Positions 53,225 through 64,000 of a stretch of 64,000 nt of DNA are shown piece after piece (the first letter of the stretch is position 1; every line of letters begins with the position of its first letter). Source of the DNA: Cryomorphaceae bacterium (GTDB taxonomy: Bacteria; Bacteroidota; Bacteroidia; Flavobacteriales; Flavobacteriaceae); the NCBI GenBank assembly GCA_003331875.1, contig QOQA01000002.1:1-64000 (forward strand), written 5' to 3'. The notes under the pieces are model-generated. The model had not been told where the DNA came from, did no database searches, and saw nothing but the letters and a program-made list of their open reading frames with translations. Made by a program: the position numbers and the translations under genes.

Positions 53225-54982
53225 TTAATCAACATTATCATGTAGAAATGTATTATTAGACTTTACATCTATTTTTCCACTTTCTTCATGATTTAGGGTG
53301 GATGATGATATTGAATTTTTAATTTCATCGTCCAAACTAATTCCAGCTCTTTTATATGCTGGTTCACTTTCCAAATCACCCATTGTTTTGGGTTTGGTAA
53401 ATTTATAATTAAATTTTTTAAGTTTAATTCTTCTTTGCTCTGTTCTTTTGGCTAATCCTTGTACAATTGGACTATCAACAGGGTTAATTATGGGTTTACT
53501 ACCATTTACTAAATTATCATCAGCATTTTTTTGAAATGAATTGTTTTCAATAGTAACATATGGGATTATATGCATAGGGTCTATGACCTCAATTTCTTTG
53601 ATATCACTCTTTAAATAGTATTTTAATTCATTATTTTGATTAGAATAGTTTTTTTCTTGATCCTTTAAAACTTGAATTGGTTCAACAACTTGAATTTCCT
53701 CTAATTTGCTTAGTAATATATCTTTGTCAATTCTGCTATCAATTGAGTTATTTATATTTTCCTTAATTACTTCAAAGTCTACATCAATATCTAAAATTTC
53801 TTCTTTTTTAATTTCATGATTTTGATTAGTTTCAAGATTTGAAATGTCAAAATCAATATTTTTAAAATCAATTGATTGGGACGCATTGTCAAACTGAAAA
53901 GGTTTTTGATTTTTTTCAGTCTTTTCTGTGATTTCATTTTCATCCTCTAAATTAAATATAGTTTTTTTGGGTTCTATGTGTAAAATCTCATCTTGTTGTT
54001 TCATATCAAATCCTGTAGCAATTACAGTTACAGCAATTTCTTCACTTAGTGTTTGATCCTCTCCAATCCCCATTATAATATTAGCCTTATTTCCTGCTTT
54101 TTCCTGTATATAATCATTAATAATTCCAATTTCATCAATTGTAATTTCACTCGAACCAGAAACAATTAATAAAAGAACGTTCTGTGCCCCACTAATTCGA
54201 TTATCATTTAAGAGAGGGGAATCAAGTGCATTTGTAACAGCTTTGAGTGCTCTTTTTTCACCTGATGCACTGAATGAACCCATTATTGCATTACCACTTT
54301 TAGATAAAACTGTTTTAGCATCCTTTAAATCAATATTTTGAGTGTAATGATTCGTGATTACCTCTGCAATTCCTTTTGCTGCTGTAGCAAGAACTTCATC
54401 AGCTTTGGTAAAACCTTCCTTAACACCCAGGTTGCCATACATCTCTCTCAATTTATTATTATTGATTACAACTAACGAATCAACACTTCGTCTAAGTTTT
54501 TCTAAACCTAAATTAGCTTGTTCTGTTCTAATTTTTCCTTCGAAAATAAATGGCATAGTAACTATCCCAACAGTTAAAATACCCATTTCCATTGCTAGAT
54601 TCGATATGATAGGAGCAGCACCTGTTCCCGTACCACCACCCATTCCGGCTGTTATAAAAACCATCTTAGTATTTTTATCAAGCATTTTTTTAATTACATC
54701 TAAACTCTCAATTGCTGCTTTTTCACCAATTTTTGGATCAGCACCAGCACCCATTCCCTCTGTTAAATTAATACCAAGTTGTACTTTATTTGGAACTGGA
54801 CTATTTTCTAGTGCCTGAGCATCAGTATTACAAATCACATAATCAACTCCATTAATCCCTTTATCATACATGTAATTAATAGCATTACTTCCTCCACCAC
54901 CAACTCCAATTACTTTAATGACATTACTTTGGTTCTTGGGCATATCCCAAGATAAATTCTCATGTTGATTTTCCATATTCAT
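53225..54982 (-). CDS. ftsZ: Cell division protein FtsZ
   Basis: 585 residues. Tubulin-like GTPase that forms the division ring. IKVIGVGGGGSNAIN, ITAGMGGGTGTGAAP (GTP loop) and NIDLKDAKTVL (T7 catalytic loop with both Asp) are intact. After about residue 325 there is an acidic, Asn/Ile-rich linker of about 200 residues, then KTMGDLESEPAYKRAGISLDDE near the C terminus. Much longer than enterobacterial FtsZ, as usual for this phylum. Starts at ATG 54982 or 54976. Confidence 0.96.
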   Translation of the reverse strand: MNMENQHENLSWDMPKNQSNVIKVIGVGGGGSNAINYMYDKGINGVDYVICNTDAQALENSPVPNKVQLGINLTEGMGAGADPKIGEKAAIESLDVIKKMLDKNTKMVFITAGMGGGTGTGAAPIISNLAMEMGILTVGIVTMPFIFEGKIRTEQANLGLEKLRRSVDSLVVINNNKLREMYGNLGVKEGFTKADEVLATAAKGIAEVITNHYTQNIDLKDAKTVLSKSGNAIMGSFSASGEKRALKAVTNALDSPLLNDNRISGAQNVLLLIVSGSSEITIDEIGIINDYIQEKAGNKANIIMGIGEDQTLSEEIAVTVIATGFDMKQQDEILHIEPKKTIFNLEDENEITEKTEKNQKPFQFDNASQSIDFKNIDFDISNLETNQNHEIKKEEILDIDVDFEVIKENINNSIDSRIDKDILLSKLEEIQVVEPIQVLKDQEKNYSNQNNELKYYLKSDIKEIEVIDPMHIIPYVTIENNSFQKNADDNLVNGSKPIINPVDSPIVQGLAKRTEQRRIKLKKFNYKFTKPKTMGDLESEPAYKRAGISLDDEIKNSISSSTLNHEESGKIDVKSNNTFLHDNVD

Positions 54983-54989
54983 ATTTTTA

Positions 54990-56315
54990 TTATTCTGCGT
55001 TCTCTAAAAATGTTTTTAGTTTTTCTGTAAATTTTTCAAAAATTGATTTCTGTTTTGAAATCTCATCACCATTATTGACCTGATCATCATTATCAATCTT
55101 ATCAGTTTCATTTTCACGTTTAATTTTTATTTCTAATTCTTTATCATTGTTAAAGAAATTATCCCTTGCATTCATAACAAGACCTACAGCAGTTGCATAT
55201 GTGGGGTTTGAAATTTCTATTAAATTATTGCCTGCTAAATGTTCATTTGGAGACCCAAGTCTGGTATCCATACCAGTAATGTATTCAACTAATTGCTTTA
55301 AATGCTTTAGTTGACTTCCACCGCCTGTCAAAACAATTCCTGCAATTAGTTTCTTTTTTTGTTCCTCATGTCCATAATTTTTAATCTCTAAATAAACTTG
55401 CTCAATAATTTCTACAACTCTTGCGTGAATGACTTTTGAAAGGTTTTTTAATGTTATTTCTTTTGGTTCTCTTCCTCTAAGGCCTGGAATTGAAACAATC
55501 TCATTTTCTTTATTTTCACCAGGCCAGGCAGAACCAAACTTTACTTTAAGCAATTCAGCTTGTTTCTCAATTATTGAACAACCATCTTTAATATCTTCAG
55601 TAATTATATTACCTCCAAACGGTATAACTGAAGTATGTCTTATAATTCCATCTTTAAAAATTGCAAGGTCTGTTGTTCCACCTCCAATATCAATAAGTGC
55701 AACCCCTGCTTCCTTTTCTTCTATGCTCAAAACAGCATCTGCTGATGCCAAAGGTTCTAAAGTTATACCATGAAAATCAATTCCTGAACTTTTTACACAT
55801 CTAGCAATATTTTTTATTGAACTAACTTGACCAACAACAACATGGAAATTTGCCTCTAATCTTCCACCAAACATCCCTTTAGGTTCTTTTATTTCACCTT
55901 GGCCATCTACTTTGTATTCTTGTGGAAGAACATGGATAATTTCTTCGCCTGGGAGCATAACAAGTTTGTACACTTGATTTATTACATTATTGATATCTTT
56001 TTCCTCAATAACATGATCTGAATTCTGTCTTGTAATATAATCACTGTGTTGCAAGCTTCTTATATGTTGTCCAGCGATACCAACAACAACCTTATCTATT
56101 TTATATCCAGATGTTTTCTCTGCTTCATTAATTGCAGCTTGAATAGATTGAATTGTTTGAGTAATATTATTGACAACTCCTCTGTGCACGCCTAAGCTTT
56201 CAGACTTTCCTAAACCAACGATTTTTAGCTTACCATATTCATTAACATGTCCAATCATTGCAACAATCTTAGTTGTCCCAATATCCAAACCTATAAAAAG
56301 CTCATTATTTTTCAT
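54990..56315 (-). CDS. ftsA: Cell division protein FtsA
   Basis: 441 residues, actin-like. IGLDIGTTKIVAMIG (phosphate 1), ALIDIGGGTTDLAIF (phosphate 2) and IVLTGGGSQLKHL (adenosine) are clear, with the SHS2-type inserted domain between. The C-terminal KSIFEKFTEKLKTFLENAE is the amphipathic helix that ties FtsZ to the membrane. 7 bases before ftsZ; overlaps ftsQ by 11. Confidence 0.96.
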   Translation of the reverse strand: MKNNELFIGLDIGTTKIVAMIGHVNEYGKLKIVGLGKSESLGVHRGVVNNITQTIQSIQAAINEAEKTSGYKIDKVVVGIAGQHIRSLQHSDYITRQNSDHVIEEKDINNVINQVYKLVMLPGEEIIHVLPQEYKVDGQGEIKEPKGMFGGRLEANFHVVVGQVSSIKNIARCVKSSGIDFHGITLEPLASADAVLSIEEKEAGVALIDIGGGTTDLAIFKDGIIRHTSVIPFGGNIITEDIKDGCSIIEKQAELLKVKFGSAWPGENKENEIVSIPGLRGREPKEITLKNLSKVIHARVVEIIEQVYLEIKNYGHEEQKKKLIAGIVLTGGGSQLKHLKQLVEYITGMDTRLGSPNEHLAGNNLIEISNPTYATAVGLVMNARDNFFNNDKELEIKIKRENETDKIDNDDQVNNGDEISKQKSIFEKFTEKLKTFLENAE

Positions 56316-57021
56316 TTTTATTATTTTCGATTACCACTTGATTTTTAAAACTTAAATTGATATTATCTATTTCGGACAAAAGGTCTAACTGAGCTTTAGC
56401 CCCATAAAAAATCTTATATTTTTTAAGCTTCTCCTGGATACTATTAAGGTCTCCAAATTTTATTAAATAATTTTGATTGACTGTTTTTAAATACATATTT
56501 GTTTGATCCATAAAAATATAGTCGATATGAGAAAATAAGAACTCGTCATTTTTTATTTGAGAACTAATTTTTATGGCTTTCATTAAATTAATTGAATCTA
56601 TTTTACCAACAAAAAATATTGTTTCTGGTTTATAAATTTTTGATAATGGAATAATGTCACCATTCAAATCGACATACTTGTTTTGATGTTCCAGGAACAT
56701 AACAGGATCTTTTTCATTAATTGTTATTTTAATTTTTGAATCGACACTCCTGAATACATTTGAATTATAAAAGAAATCAATATTATTAATATGTTTTTCT
56801 AGACTATAAAAACTAAATTCTTGATTTAACAGCGAATCATTTATAAATTTATTTTCAACCAAATTTCTTTTTAGAGAGTCTAATTCTATATAGTTTAGTT
56901 TTAAATAATTTAAATCCTGGTAAATTAAATCATTTCTTTTACTGTTAATGAAATTTGCCCAAATAGTTACACAAACAGTGAGTATCAGAAGAATAGAAAA
57001 AATTAGTTTTTTATATAGCAT
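56305..57021 (-). CDS. ftsQ: Cell division protein FtsQ/DivIB
   Basis: 238 residues with one N-terminal membrane helix (about 7-24) and a periplasmic domain (POTRA then beta domain; VDSKIKITINEKDPVMF and KYVDLNGDIIPLS match). The sequence is diverged, and the call rests as much on position between murC and ftsA as on motifs. Part of the FtsQLB scaffold. Overlaps murC and ftsA by 11 bases each. Confidence 0.88.
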   Translation of the reverse strand: MLYKKLIFSILLILTVCVTIWANFINSKRNDLIYQDLNYLKLNYIELDSLKRNLVENKFINDSLLNQEFSFYSLEKHINNIDFFYNSNVFRSVDSKIKITINEKDPVMFLEHQNKYVDLNGDIIPLSKIYKPETIFFVGKIDSINLMKAIKISSQIKNDEFLFSHIDYIFMDQTNMYLKTVNQNYLIKFGDLNSIQEKLKKYKIFYGAKAQLDLLSEIDNINLSFKNQVVIENNKNEK

Positions 57022-58363
57022 TTTGTAAGATCAATTTTTTTATACTTTCAACTTTTTCAGAAATATCACCAGCACCTAAGGTGATAATTATATCTGAATC
57101 ATCAATTTCTAGGTTTTCAATTAACTCCCCATCATTAATGATTTTTTTATTATCATTTTCTATTATTTTTAACAACTTAGTTGAATCAATTCCAGGTATT
57201 GGCTTCTCCCTTGCTGGATATATATTTAATAAAAATATTTTATCAAATTTTTCTAAAGCTCTTGCAAACTCAATCATAAAATCTTTAGTTCTTGAAAAAA
57301 GATGAGGTTGAAAAATTACTAGATTAGATTTTTTTGGATACATTATTTTTACTGAATCAACAATTGATTTGATTTCATTTGGATGATGTGCATAGTCATC
57401 AATTAATATTTTAGGAGATTTTGTAATAATTGAAAATCTACGTTCAATACCACTAAATGATTCAATAGCATTAATAATTTTTTTTGGATTTAAATTAAGT
57501 TTGACGGCTATTGAAAAGGCAGCTAAAGCATTAAGTGCATTGTGTTTACCAGGCATTCCAAAAACTACCTTGCCAAAGTTGTTTTTTTCAGATTTAATTT
57601 CAAAATCCGTTTCAAATGGTCCATGAAATAACTCATCAATATAATAATCAGATTTATCACTTAAACCATACTTATATCCTCCAAATTCTAAATTTTCGTT
57701 GTGAAAAATAATTCCGTCCCTCTTTAAATTTCCTGTAAAAGCTTTAAATGTATTTTTAAGATTTTGATAATTTTCATAAATATCTAGATGATCACTGTCT
57801 ATATTATTTATACATATCATATTTGGTTTGAGTTCTAAAAAGGATTTATCAAATTCATCAGCTTCAACTATAAAAAATTTATTTCCATTGACTATTAAAT
57901 TAGAGCCGTAATCATTCATAATTCCACCTACAAAAGATGTGAACTCTAAATTAAATTGAAATAAAATATGAGAAAGTATGGAGCTAATAGTTGTTTTTCC
58001 GTGCGTGCCTGATATTGCAATGCAATATCCATTGTTTACAATTTCTGAAAGAAATTTAGCTCTTTTAATTACTGTGAATTTTTTATCATAGCAGTATTCT
58101 AGTATTTTGTTATCATTACTTATAGCTGGTGTATAAATAATAATAGTATTTTTTGGATTTAACCTGATGAGGTCACTCATTGATTCTTTTAATGTGTAGG
58201 AAACTCCAATTCCTGAGTTAACTAACTTTTTAGTTAAGTTCGTTTGAACTTTGTCATAACCTAAAATATTTTTTTTGTAGTAATGTAAATATTTGGCTAA
58301 AGCCGACATTCCTATGCCACCAATTCCAACAAAAAAATAATTTTTATATTCTAAAGATTTCAT
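57011..58363 (-). CDS. murC: UDP-N-acetylmuramate--L-alanine ligase
   Basis: 450 residues. GIGGIGMSALAKYLH (UDP-binding front), ISGTHGKTTISSIL (ATP loop), VEADEFDKSFL, PGKHNALNALAAFSI and DDYAHHPNEI. Adds L-Ala to UDP-MurNAc. Start overlaps the murG stop by 4 bases. No murB or ddl follows; ftsQ does. Confidence 0.96.
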   Translation of the reverse strand: MKSLEYKNYFFVGIGGIGMSALAKYLHYYKKNILGYDKVQTNLTKKLVNSGIGVSYTLKESMSDLIRLNPKNTIIIYTPAISNDNKILEYCYDKKFTVIKRAKFLSEIVNNGYCIAISGTHGKTTISSILSHILFQFNLEFTSFVGGIMNDYGSNLIVNGNKFFIVEADEFDKSFLELKPNMICINNIDSDHLDIYENYQNLKNTFKAFTGNLKRDGIIFHNENLEFGGYKYGLSDKSDYYIDELFHGPFETDFEIKSEKNNFGKVVFGMPGKHNALNALAAFSIAVKLNLNPKKIINAIESFSGIERRFSIITKSPKILIDDYAHHPNEIKSIVDSVKIMYPKKSNLVIFQPHLFSRTKDFMIEFARALEKFDKIFLLNIYPAREKPIPGIDSTKLLKIIENDNKKIINDGELIENLEIDDSDIIITLGAGDISEKVESIKKLILQNAI

Positions 58364-59460
58364 TTTAAAAAAGATTCAATTTCACTTAAAATTATTTTAA
58401 CCGCATTTTTTTTTGAAATTGCTTTAATTTTTTCAGAAAGATTAATTCGGTATATATCACTCACAATTAGTTTATTAATTATAGGTGTTAATTTAAAATC
58501 TAGCTCATCCTCGTTTATAAATTCACAAGCCCCATTGTCATAAATTGATCTAGCATTTTTTGTTTGATGATCATCAACCACATTGGGAGATGGGACAAAT
58601 ATGACAGGCTTTCCTACTATACACAGCTCAGATATAATGCTTGCACCTGATCTTGAAACGATTAAATCCGTAATTGAATACAACTCTTCAATTTTATCTA
58701 CAAAAGGAACAATAATTAAGTTTTTATTTTTAAATTTTTTATAGGTTTCATAATATCTTGTTCCAGTTTGCAAAATAACTTGTAGATCATTTTTGATAAA
58801 AAAATCGATTGAGTCAGTTATAGATTTATTAAGCTTATCTGCTCCTTGACTACCTCCTAGCACTAGGATTATTTTTTTATTACTTTTCAGATTTAACTTT
58901 TTATAAACTTGTTGGTTCTTAACAGTTTTAAATAATCTAATTGATTCTCTGACAGGATTTCCAGAATATATTATTTTTTTTGAATCAAAAAATTTATCCA
59001 TGCCAGCATATGCAACAAAAATTTTCTTTGAATACTTACCCAAAATTTTATTTGTAATTCCCGGATAGGAATTTTGCTCTTGTATGAAAGTTGGAATTTT
59101 TATCAAACTAGAAACAAATAAAATTGGACCACTTGCAAAACCCCCTGTTCCAATTACTAGATTTGGTCTAAATTTTATGAGAATAATTAAAGATTGAAAT
59201 AAACTTATAATTAACTCAAAAGGGAGTAAGAGATTGGAAATTGAAACCTTTCTGTTAAAGCCTGATATATTTAATCCTCTAATTTTATAGCCACGATCGG
59301 GAATGATTTTCATTTCCATTCTGTTTTTTGAACCCACAAATAATAACTCACTATTTATAAATTTATTTTTTAAACTATCAGCAATGCTTAAAGCAGGGTA
59401 GATGTGCCCCCCCGAACCACCACCTGAAATAATAAACTTATATTTTTTTTTATTAGACAT
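58360..59460 (-). CDS. murG: UDP-GlcNAc--undecaprenyl-PP-MurNAc-peptide transferase
   Basis: 366 residues. GGGSGGHIYPALSIADSL, GTGGFASGPI, EQNSYPGITNKIL, LVLGGSQGADKLN and SRSGASIISELCIVGKPVIFVPSP are all present. Turns lipid I into lipid II at the inner membrane. Overlaps ftsW by 8 bases. Confidence 0.96.
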   Translation of the reverse strand: MSNKKKYKFIISGGGSGGHIYPALSIADSLKNKFINSELLFVGSKNRMEMKIIPDRGYKIRGLNISGFNRKVSISNLLLPFELIISLFQSLIILIKFRPNLVIGTGGFASGPILFVSSLIKIPTFIQEQNSYPGITNKILGKYSKKIFVAYAGMDKFFDSKKIIYSGNPVRESIRLFKTVKNQQVYKKLNLKSNKKIILVLGGSQGADKLNKSITDSIDFFIKNDLQVILQTGTRYYETYKKFKNKNLIIVPFVDKIEELYSITDLIVSRSGASIISELCIVGKPVIFVPSPNVVDDHQTKNARSIYDNGACEFINEDELDFKLTPIINKLIVSDIYRINLSEKIKAISKKNAVKIILSEIESFLK

Positions 59461-60601
59461 CTAACTCAACTGTATTATAATTTATGTTGTTTTTACTTAC
59501 ACTTAACAGAATTCCCATGGCTAAAAAAGTTATCCAAATTGAAGTTCCACCAGTGCTAACTAATGGAAGTGGCTGTCCCGTAACTGGAATTAATTGGACA
59601 GCAACTGCCATATTTGTAAAAGCTTGAAAAACTACGGGAATACCTACACCAACAGATACTAATTGTCCAAATTTTGTTTGTGATTTATAGGATATTATTA
59701 TAATCCTAAACAATAATACTATATATAAAAGTAATATTATGAAGGCAACGATGACACCATACTCCTCAGCAATTATGGAGTAAATAAAATCTGATGTGCT
59801 CTGTGGTAAAATATACTTCATCGAACTTTTACCAGCTCCAACACCAAATATTTTTCCATTTGCTATTGCTGCCTTAGCTCTGTTTATTTGATAATTTGAT
59901 GTGTCATCGAGATCATTTTTTACGAAATTTTCAATTCTGTTAGTCCATGTATCAACTCTGTTAGGAATTATTTCAGGGAACTTATTAACCGCAAACAAAA
60001 ATGATGACAATAGTAAAACAAATAAAAAAAATAGTATAGTAAGATGCTTTAGTTTATATCCTGCAATAAATATTATCATTGTTGACATGATAAAAATTAA
60101 CAGTGCAGTTGAAAAGTTTGATGGAAGAATTAATGCAACTGTTAATATTATTGGTAGCCACATTAATAAAAATGTTTTGATGAAACTAAGACTCTTATTT
60201 TTTTCCTTGGATAAAAAATTTGATAAGTAAATTAACAAGAAAATTGAAGCTAAAGTTGATGGTTGAAACGAGATTTCCAATATGGGTATATTTAACCATC
60301 TATTTGCATTTGCACCATCAATCACATTTCCTTGAAAAGATGCAAAAAACAATAAAAAAATTCCCAATGGTAGTATAATTAAGGAAAGGCCTTTGAAATA
60401 TTTATACTCAACTAGATGTGTTGAATACATTATCAAAATACCAATAAAAATGATAGATATATGTTTTATAATATTTGAAAAAATTAAATTAGCTCCAAAA
60501 TTTGAACTAGCACTATACACAGGTAAGAATGAAAATATTGCTAAAGCTATAACTACAATCCAAATAGCCTTATCCCCACGTATATTTTTGAGTATACTCA
60601 T
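59453..60601 (-). CDS. ftsW: FtsW, division-site peptidoglycan polymerase (SEDS family)
   Basis: 382 residues, ten membrane helices. Conserved parts: INRAKAAIANGKIFGVGAGKS, ILPQSTSDFIYSIIAEEYG and TGQPLPLVSTGGTS. In the SEDS family this makes glycan strands with a class B PBP. The cluster position distinguishes it from RodA. Overlaps murD by 4 bases. Confidence 0.94.
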   Translation of the reverse strand: MSILKNIRGDKAIWIVVIALAIFSFLPVYSASSNFGANLIFSNIIKHISIIFIGILIMYSTHLVEYKYFKGLSLIILPLGIFLLFFASFQGNVIDGANANRWLNIPILEISFQPSTLASIFLLIYLSNFLSKEKNKSLSFIKTFLLMWLPIILTVALILPSNFSTALLIFIMSTMIIFIAGYKLKHLTILFFLFVLLLSSFLFAVNKFPEIIPNRVDTWTNRIENFVKNDLDDTSNYQINRAKAAIANGKIFGVGAGKSSMKYILPQSTSDFIYSIIAEEYGVIVAFIILLLYIVLLFRIIIISYKSQTKFGQLVSVGVGIPVVFQAFTNMAVAVQLIPVTGQPLPLVSTGGTSIWITFLAMGILLSVSKNNINYNTVELDV

Positions 60602-61950
60602 AATTTTCTTACCTGATTTTTAAATTCGTTACCCCTCTCCTCATAATTTTTAAATAAATCAAAACTTGCACATGCAGGAGATAATAAAACGATATCACCC
60701 TGTTTTGAGATATTATATGCACTTTTAACTGCATCAACCATTTTATTAGTGGAAACTACAAGATTACAGTGCTGAGAAAATGTTGAGATTATTTTTTCAT
60801 TATCTGTACCTAAACAAACAATTGCTTTAACATTTCTCTTAACTAAAGGAATTAACTGGTCATAATCATTTCCCTTATCTACTCCCCCAACTATCCAAAC
60901 TATTGGTTTTTTATATGAATTTAAGGCGTAAAAGGCTGCGTTTACATTTGTTGCTTTAGAATCGTTTACATATTTAACTTTATGTATTGTTAGAAAATGC
61001 TCCAATCTGTGTGAAACATTTTGAAAAGTTTTAAGACTTTCAATAATTTTTTTATTTGAAATATTTAAAATTTCTGCGACAGCAATTGCTGCCATTGAAT
61101 TTTTTACATTATGTAACCCAACCAATGAGGTCTTACTAATATCTATCATATTTTCGTTTTTATTAATTGATAATTTGATTTTGTTTTTGAGCTTTAATAA
61201 ATAGTTATTTGGCAGATTTTTATTGTTTCCTGTAAGAAACGGAATAGATAAAACCTGACTTTTTAAATCATTAATTTTGTTTGTTGTATTTGTACAATCG
61301 CCGCTGTAAATAAGATAATCTGAGCTTTTCTGATTGTTTATTATATTGAACTTTGCATTTATGTAATTTTCTATTTTATTATCATATCTATCGAGGTGGT
61401 CTGGTGTTATGTTGGTTATAACAGCTATATCAGGCTTAAAGTTCAAAATATGATCAAGTTGAAAACTACTAACTTCCAAAACATAATAATCAAATTGATT
61501 TTCTGCTATTGATCTAGAAAAACTGTATCCAATATTTCCTGCTAATCCAACATTAAATCCACTATTTTTTAATATGTGGTAAATTAATTTTGATGTTGTT
61601 GTTTTTCCATTTGTTCCAGTTACCGCAATAATAAAAGCATTAGTGTGTCTACTAGCGAATTCAATTTCTGAAATAATATTCTTATTTAGAAGTAATGGTT
61701 TGGACTTAATTAATGATTCAAGATCAATCCCAGGACTAATCACTATTTCATTTGAATCCTTTATTAAATTTTCAGTGTGCCCAGACTCTTCATATGTCAC
61801 CCCTAAGTCTGACAAGATTTTTTTTGTTTCTGGTTTAATATTTTTTGAGTCCGAAAGAAAAACATCCAAACCTTTTTTTTGAGCTAATTTTGCAACTCCA
61901 ACTCCACTAATACCAGAACCAAGAATAACTGTTTTACTTTTACCCATCAT
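60598..61950 (-). CDS. murD: UDP-MurNAc-L-alanine--D-glutamate ligase
   Basis: 450 residues from ATG 61950, which overlaps the mraY stop (ATGA). [60 protein letters not shown] and [11 protein letters not shown] are typical. An upstream start at 62004 would sit inside mraY and is not used. Confidence 0.96.
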   Translation of the reverse strand: MMGKSKTVILGSGISGVGVAKLAQKKGLDVFLSDSKNIKPETKKILSDLGVTYEESGHTENLIKDSNEIVISPGIDLESLIKSKPLLLNKNIISEIEFASRHTNAFIIAVTGTNGKTTTSKLIYHILKNSGFNVGLAGNIGYSFSRSIAENQFDYYVLEVSSFQLDHILNFKPDIAVITNITPDHLDRYDNKIENYINAKFNIINNQKSSDYLIYSGDCTNTTNKINDLKSQVLSIPFLTGNNKNLPNNYLLKLKNKIKLSINKNENMIDISKTSLVGLHNVKNSMAAIAVAEILNISNKKIIESLKTFQNVSHRLEHFLTIHKVKYVNDSKATNVNAAFYALNSYKKPIVWIVGGVDKGNDYDQLIPLVKRNVKAIVCLGTDNEKIISTFSQHCNLVVSTNKMVDAVKSAYNISKQGDIVLLSPACASFDLFKNYEERGNEFKNQVRKL

Positions 61951-63140
61951 CTTAATTTCAGTGTTATCAGAGTTAATATTGCTAGTAAAATTGAAACGAT
62001 CCAAAATCTTGTAACAATTTTAGTTTCACTTAATCCTTTTTTTTGAAAATGATGGTGAAGAGGACTCATTAAAAAAATTCTTTTTCCAATTCCATATTTT
62101 CTTTTTGTGTATTTAAAAAAACTCACTTGCATTATTACAGACATTGTCTCAATAAGAAATACACCACATAAAATAGGTAACATTAATTCTTTCCTGACAA
62201 GAATTGCAATGACCGCTATTATGCCCCCAACAGATAAGCTACCCGTATCACCCATGAAAACTTGCGCAGGATGGGTATTATACCATAAAAAACCTATCAA
62301 TCCACCAAGTAGAGCAGAGACAAAAACAACTATCTCACCTATTCCCGGTATGTATATTATATTTAGATAATCTGAAAAAATAAAATTACCAGATATCCAA
62401 GCTAGAATTCCAAGAACAAAAACAACTATTGCTGAAGTTCCAGCTGCTAAACCGTCAAGACCATCTGTAAGGTTAGACCCGTTTGAAACCGCAATTATTA
62501 TAAATGCTATTACAAAAACATAAAAAATCCAATTTTGGTTATTCTTTGAAATTTTAAATATTTCAACATAATCTAACTCGTTATTTTTAAAAAAAGGAAT
62601 AGTTGTTTTTAAAGACTTTTGAGTCGTGATTTTATTTTGCTTATCATTTAAATCCTTATTTTGCTTAACCTCAATACCAGGGTGAAAGTAAATTGTAAAG
62701 CCAATAAATAAACCTAAAATAGTCTGACCAATAATTTTTACCCAACTATTAATTCCTGATTTTCTGTTCTTGAAAACTTTAATATAATCATCAACAAAAC
62801 CGATCAGAGCTAACCAAATAAAAGATACTAATAGAATAACAATATAAATATTCCTAAAATCAGTAAACAATAAAATGGGTATTATGGTTGATACTAATAT
62901 TATAACACCACCCATTGTTGGTGTTCCTTCTTTAGCCTTTTCACCTGGTAAATTGAGATTTCTAATATTTTCACCTATTTGTTTTTGTCTTAGATAGTTT
63001 ATTATTTTTTTTCCAAAAATTGTTGAAATTAAAAGAGCTAGGATAAAACTTATCGCAGATCTAAAAGAAATGTATTGAAATAAACTAGCCCCCATTAACT
63101 GAAACTCTTTCTCTAATATTTCAAATAAATAATATAACAT
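61947..63140 (-). CDS. mraY: Phospho-N-acetylmuramoyl-pentapeptide transferase
   Basis: 397 residues, about ten membrane helices. [35 protein letters not shown] and [10 protein letters not shown] are the MraY signatures. Forms lipid I on undecaprenyl phosphate. A hydrophilic insert (about 160-200) in a loop is usual for Bacteroidota. Its ATG abuts the murE stop. Confidence 0.96.
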   Translation of the reverse strand: MLYYLFEILEKEFQLMGASLFQYISFRSAISFILALLISTIFGKKIINYLRQKQIGENIRNLNLPGEKAKEGTPTMGGVIILVSTIIPILLFTDFRNIYIVILLVSFIWLALIGFVDDYIKVFKNRKSGINSWVKIIGQTILGLFIGFTIYFHPGIEVKQNKDLNDKQNKITTQKSLKTTIPFFKNNELDYVEIFKISKNNQNWIFYVFVIAFIIIAVSNGSNLTDGLDGLAAGTSAIVVFVLGILAWISGNFIFSDYLNIIYIPGIGEIVVFVSALLGGLIGFLWYNTHPAQVFMGDTGSLSVGGIIAVIAILVRKELMLPILCGVFLIETMSVIMQVSFFKYTKRKYGIGKRIFLMSPLHHHFQKKGLSETKIVTRFWIVSILLAILTLITLKLR

Positions 63141-64000
63141 CAGACAGCAATTTTTAATGATTCTTTGACAATATTTACATCACTAAACTCGATTTTTTTT
63201 GATTTTATAATTTGATATTTTTCATGTCCCTTACCAGCTACCAGAATGATACATTTTTCATTTAACATTGTTAAAGCAAGTTTTATTGCTATTTCTCTAT
63301 CTAACTCAATCATTACTTTTTTTAATTGGATTTTTTCAATACCGGATATCATATCTTCAATTATTTTTTCAGGATCCTCGTCTCGAGGATTATCAGATGT
63401 AAAAACAGAAAATGAACTGTTATTCACTGCAATTAAACCCATTTTTTTTCTTTTATCTTTATCTCTTCCACCACCACATCCAATTACCGTAATTACTTTT
63501 AAATTATTAATGTTTATACTATGAATTGTATTCAAAATATTTAATAATGCATCTGGTGTATGTGCGTAATCTACAATTGCAGTTATATTTTTTTTGGTAA
63601 TAATTTCAAATCTTCCATTGGGTGATTTCAATAGAGTTAGATTTTCATAGATATTTTTTTCATTTAGATTAAGGAGCTTAGCTATTGATGTTACTGAAAG
63701 TATATTGTAAGCGTTAAAATTTCCGATTAATGAAGTTTGAATTTCTAGATTATCAATTTTTAATTTCATCCCTTCAAAAGAATTTTCTAGTACACGCAAT
63801 TTAAAATCTGCTGGTTTTTTTAAGGACATTGTATAAGTTCTGGATCTTGTATTCTGAGTCATATACGTTCCGTTTTTATCGTCAATATTTACCAAAGATT
63901 TTTGAGTATTTCTTAAATTGTCAAATAGTCTTTTTTTAGTATTTAAATAACTTTTGAAATCTCCATGATAATTCAAATGATCATGAGTAATATTTGTAAA
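63140..64000 (-). CDS. murE: UDP-MurNAc-L-Ala-D-Glu--meso-DAP ligase, N-terminal part outside window
   Basis: About the last 286 residues are seen; the frame stays open to the right edge with [12 protein letters not shown], the conserved substrate part. [30 protein letters not shown], and the DNPRDEDP motif, which in the family marks meso-diaminopimelate as the added amino acid, then [11 protein letters not shown]. So the wall is most likely meso-DAP type. Confidence 0.95.
   Translation of the reverse strand, partial: FTNITHDHLNYHGDFKSYLNTKKRLFDNLRNTQKSLVNIDDKNGTYMTQNTRSRTYTMSLKKPADFKLRVLENSFEGMKLKIDNLEIQTSLIGNFNAYNILSVTSIAKLLNLNEKNIYENLTLLKSPNGRFEIITKKNITAIVDYAHTPDALLNILNTIHSININNLKVITVIGCGGGRDKDKRKKMGLIAVNNSSFSVFTSDNPRDEDPEKIIEDMISGIEKIQLKKVMIELDREIAIKLALTMLNEKCIILVAGKGHEKYQIIKSKKIEFSDVNIVKESLKIAV

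Noticed and set aside
54354-54818. Long plus-strand frame opposite ftsZ
   Set aside because: Shadow of the conserved GTPase domain; Pro/Ile/Ser-rich composition and no domain pattern.
1-64000. CRISPR array, rRNA genes, insertion sequences or a prophage
   Set aside because: No regular spaced repeats, no rRNA-like sequence, no transposase, integrase or phage structural genes beyond the S74 domains were found on either strand.

Overview
The window reads as a chromosomal segment of a marine member of the Flavobacteriia (phylum Bacteroidota) with a small, AT-rich, tightly packed genome. Evidence: a complete Na+-translocating NADH:quinone reductase operon (nqrABCDEF plus apbE), type IX secretion (T9SS) components (plug protein, PorT) and a T9SS-sorted protein, TamL, the short Bacteroidota-type primary sigma factor, TAnnTTTG-type promoter elements, and a Bacteroidota-type division/cell-wall cluster. 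Lines I counted by hand give about 22-40 percent GC in most places but 48-50 percent at the extreme left edge. No gap between genes exceeds about 260 bases, many genes overlap by 4-20 bases, and four convergent pairs share interlocked stop codons.

Layout. 1-2877 (+): two S74-domain (self-cleaving chaperone) surface proteins and an overlapping T9SS type A protein. 2892-4430 (-): secreted amidohydrolase. 4433-6692: a two-gene cassette (LpxH-like phosphoesterase and glycosyltransferase) bracketed by a 28-base direct repeat of the 3' end of tRNA-Val, which is the best sign of mobility in the window. 6818-12009: housekeeping genes on both strands (DEAD-box helicase, CtlX, flavin reductase, O-methyltransferase, TatA). 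12012-17184 (-): tRNA-Gly followed by a compact run DUF1080 lipoprotein, two carboxypeptidase-regulatory-domain proteins, DUF6702 protein, M1 peptidase, then tatA. 17222-22036 (+): acetyltransferase, M15 peptidase, gpmI, thioredoxin-like lipoprotein, map, methyltransferase. 22033-28891 (-): nqrA-F and apbE. 28986-32202 (+): T9SS plug, apaG, pruA. 32180-36897: rsmG, aminotransferase, trkH/trkA. 36993-42773: porT, RNA methyltransferase, tamL, fbaA, accD. 42808-47925 (+): rpsO, pnp, rpoD, rpe, anmK. 48052-52592: M14 peptidase, MATE exporter, membrane protein. 52665-64000 (-): tRNA-Arg, then (read in transcription order) murE-mraY-murD-ftsW-murG-murC-ftsQ-ftsA-ftsZ-yqeY.

How it fits together: the Na+ pump and Trk K+ uptake suit life in sea water; PorT, plug and TamL serve the outer membrane and T9SS; the dcw cluster makes meso-DAP-type peptidoglycan precursors and the division ring. 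Most of the window is ordinary core genome. I found no convincing complete new system. The places most worth a second look are the S74 pair with its T9SS partner, the tRNA-Val-flanked cassette, the tandem regulatory-domain proteins tied to an M1 peptidase, and the very short leaders of several genes.
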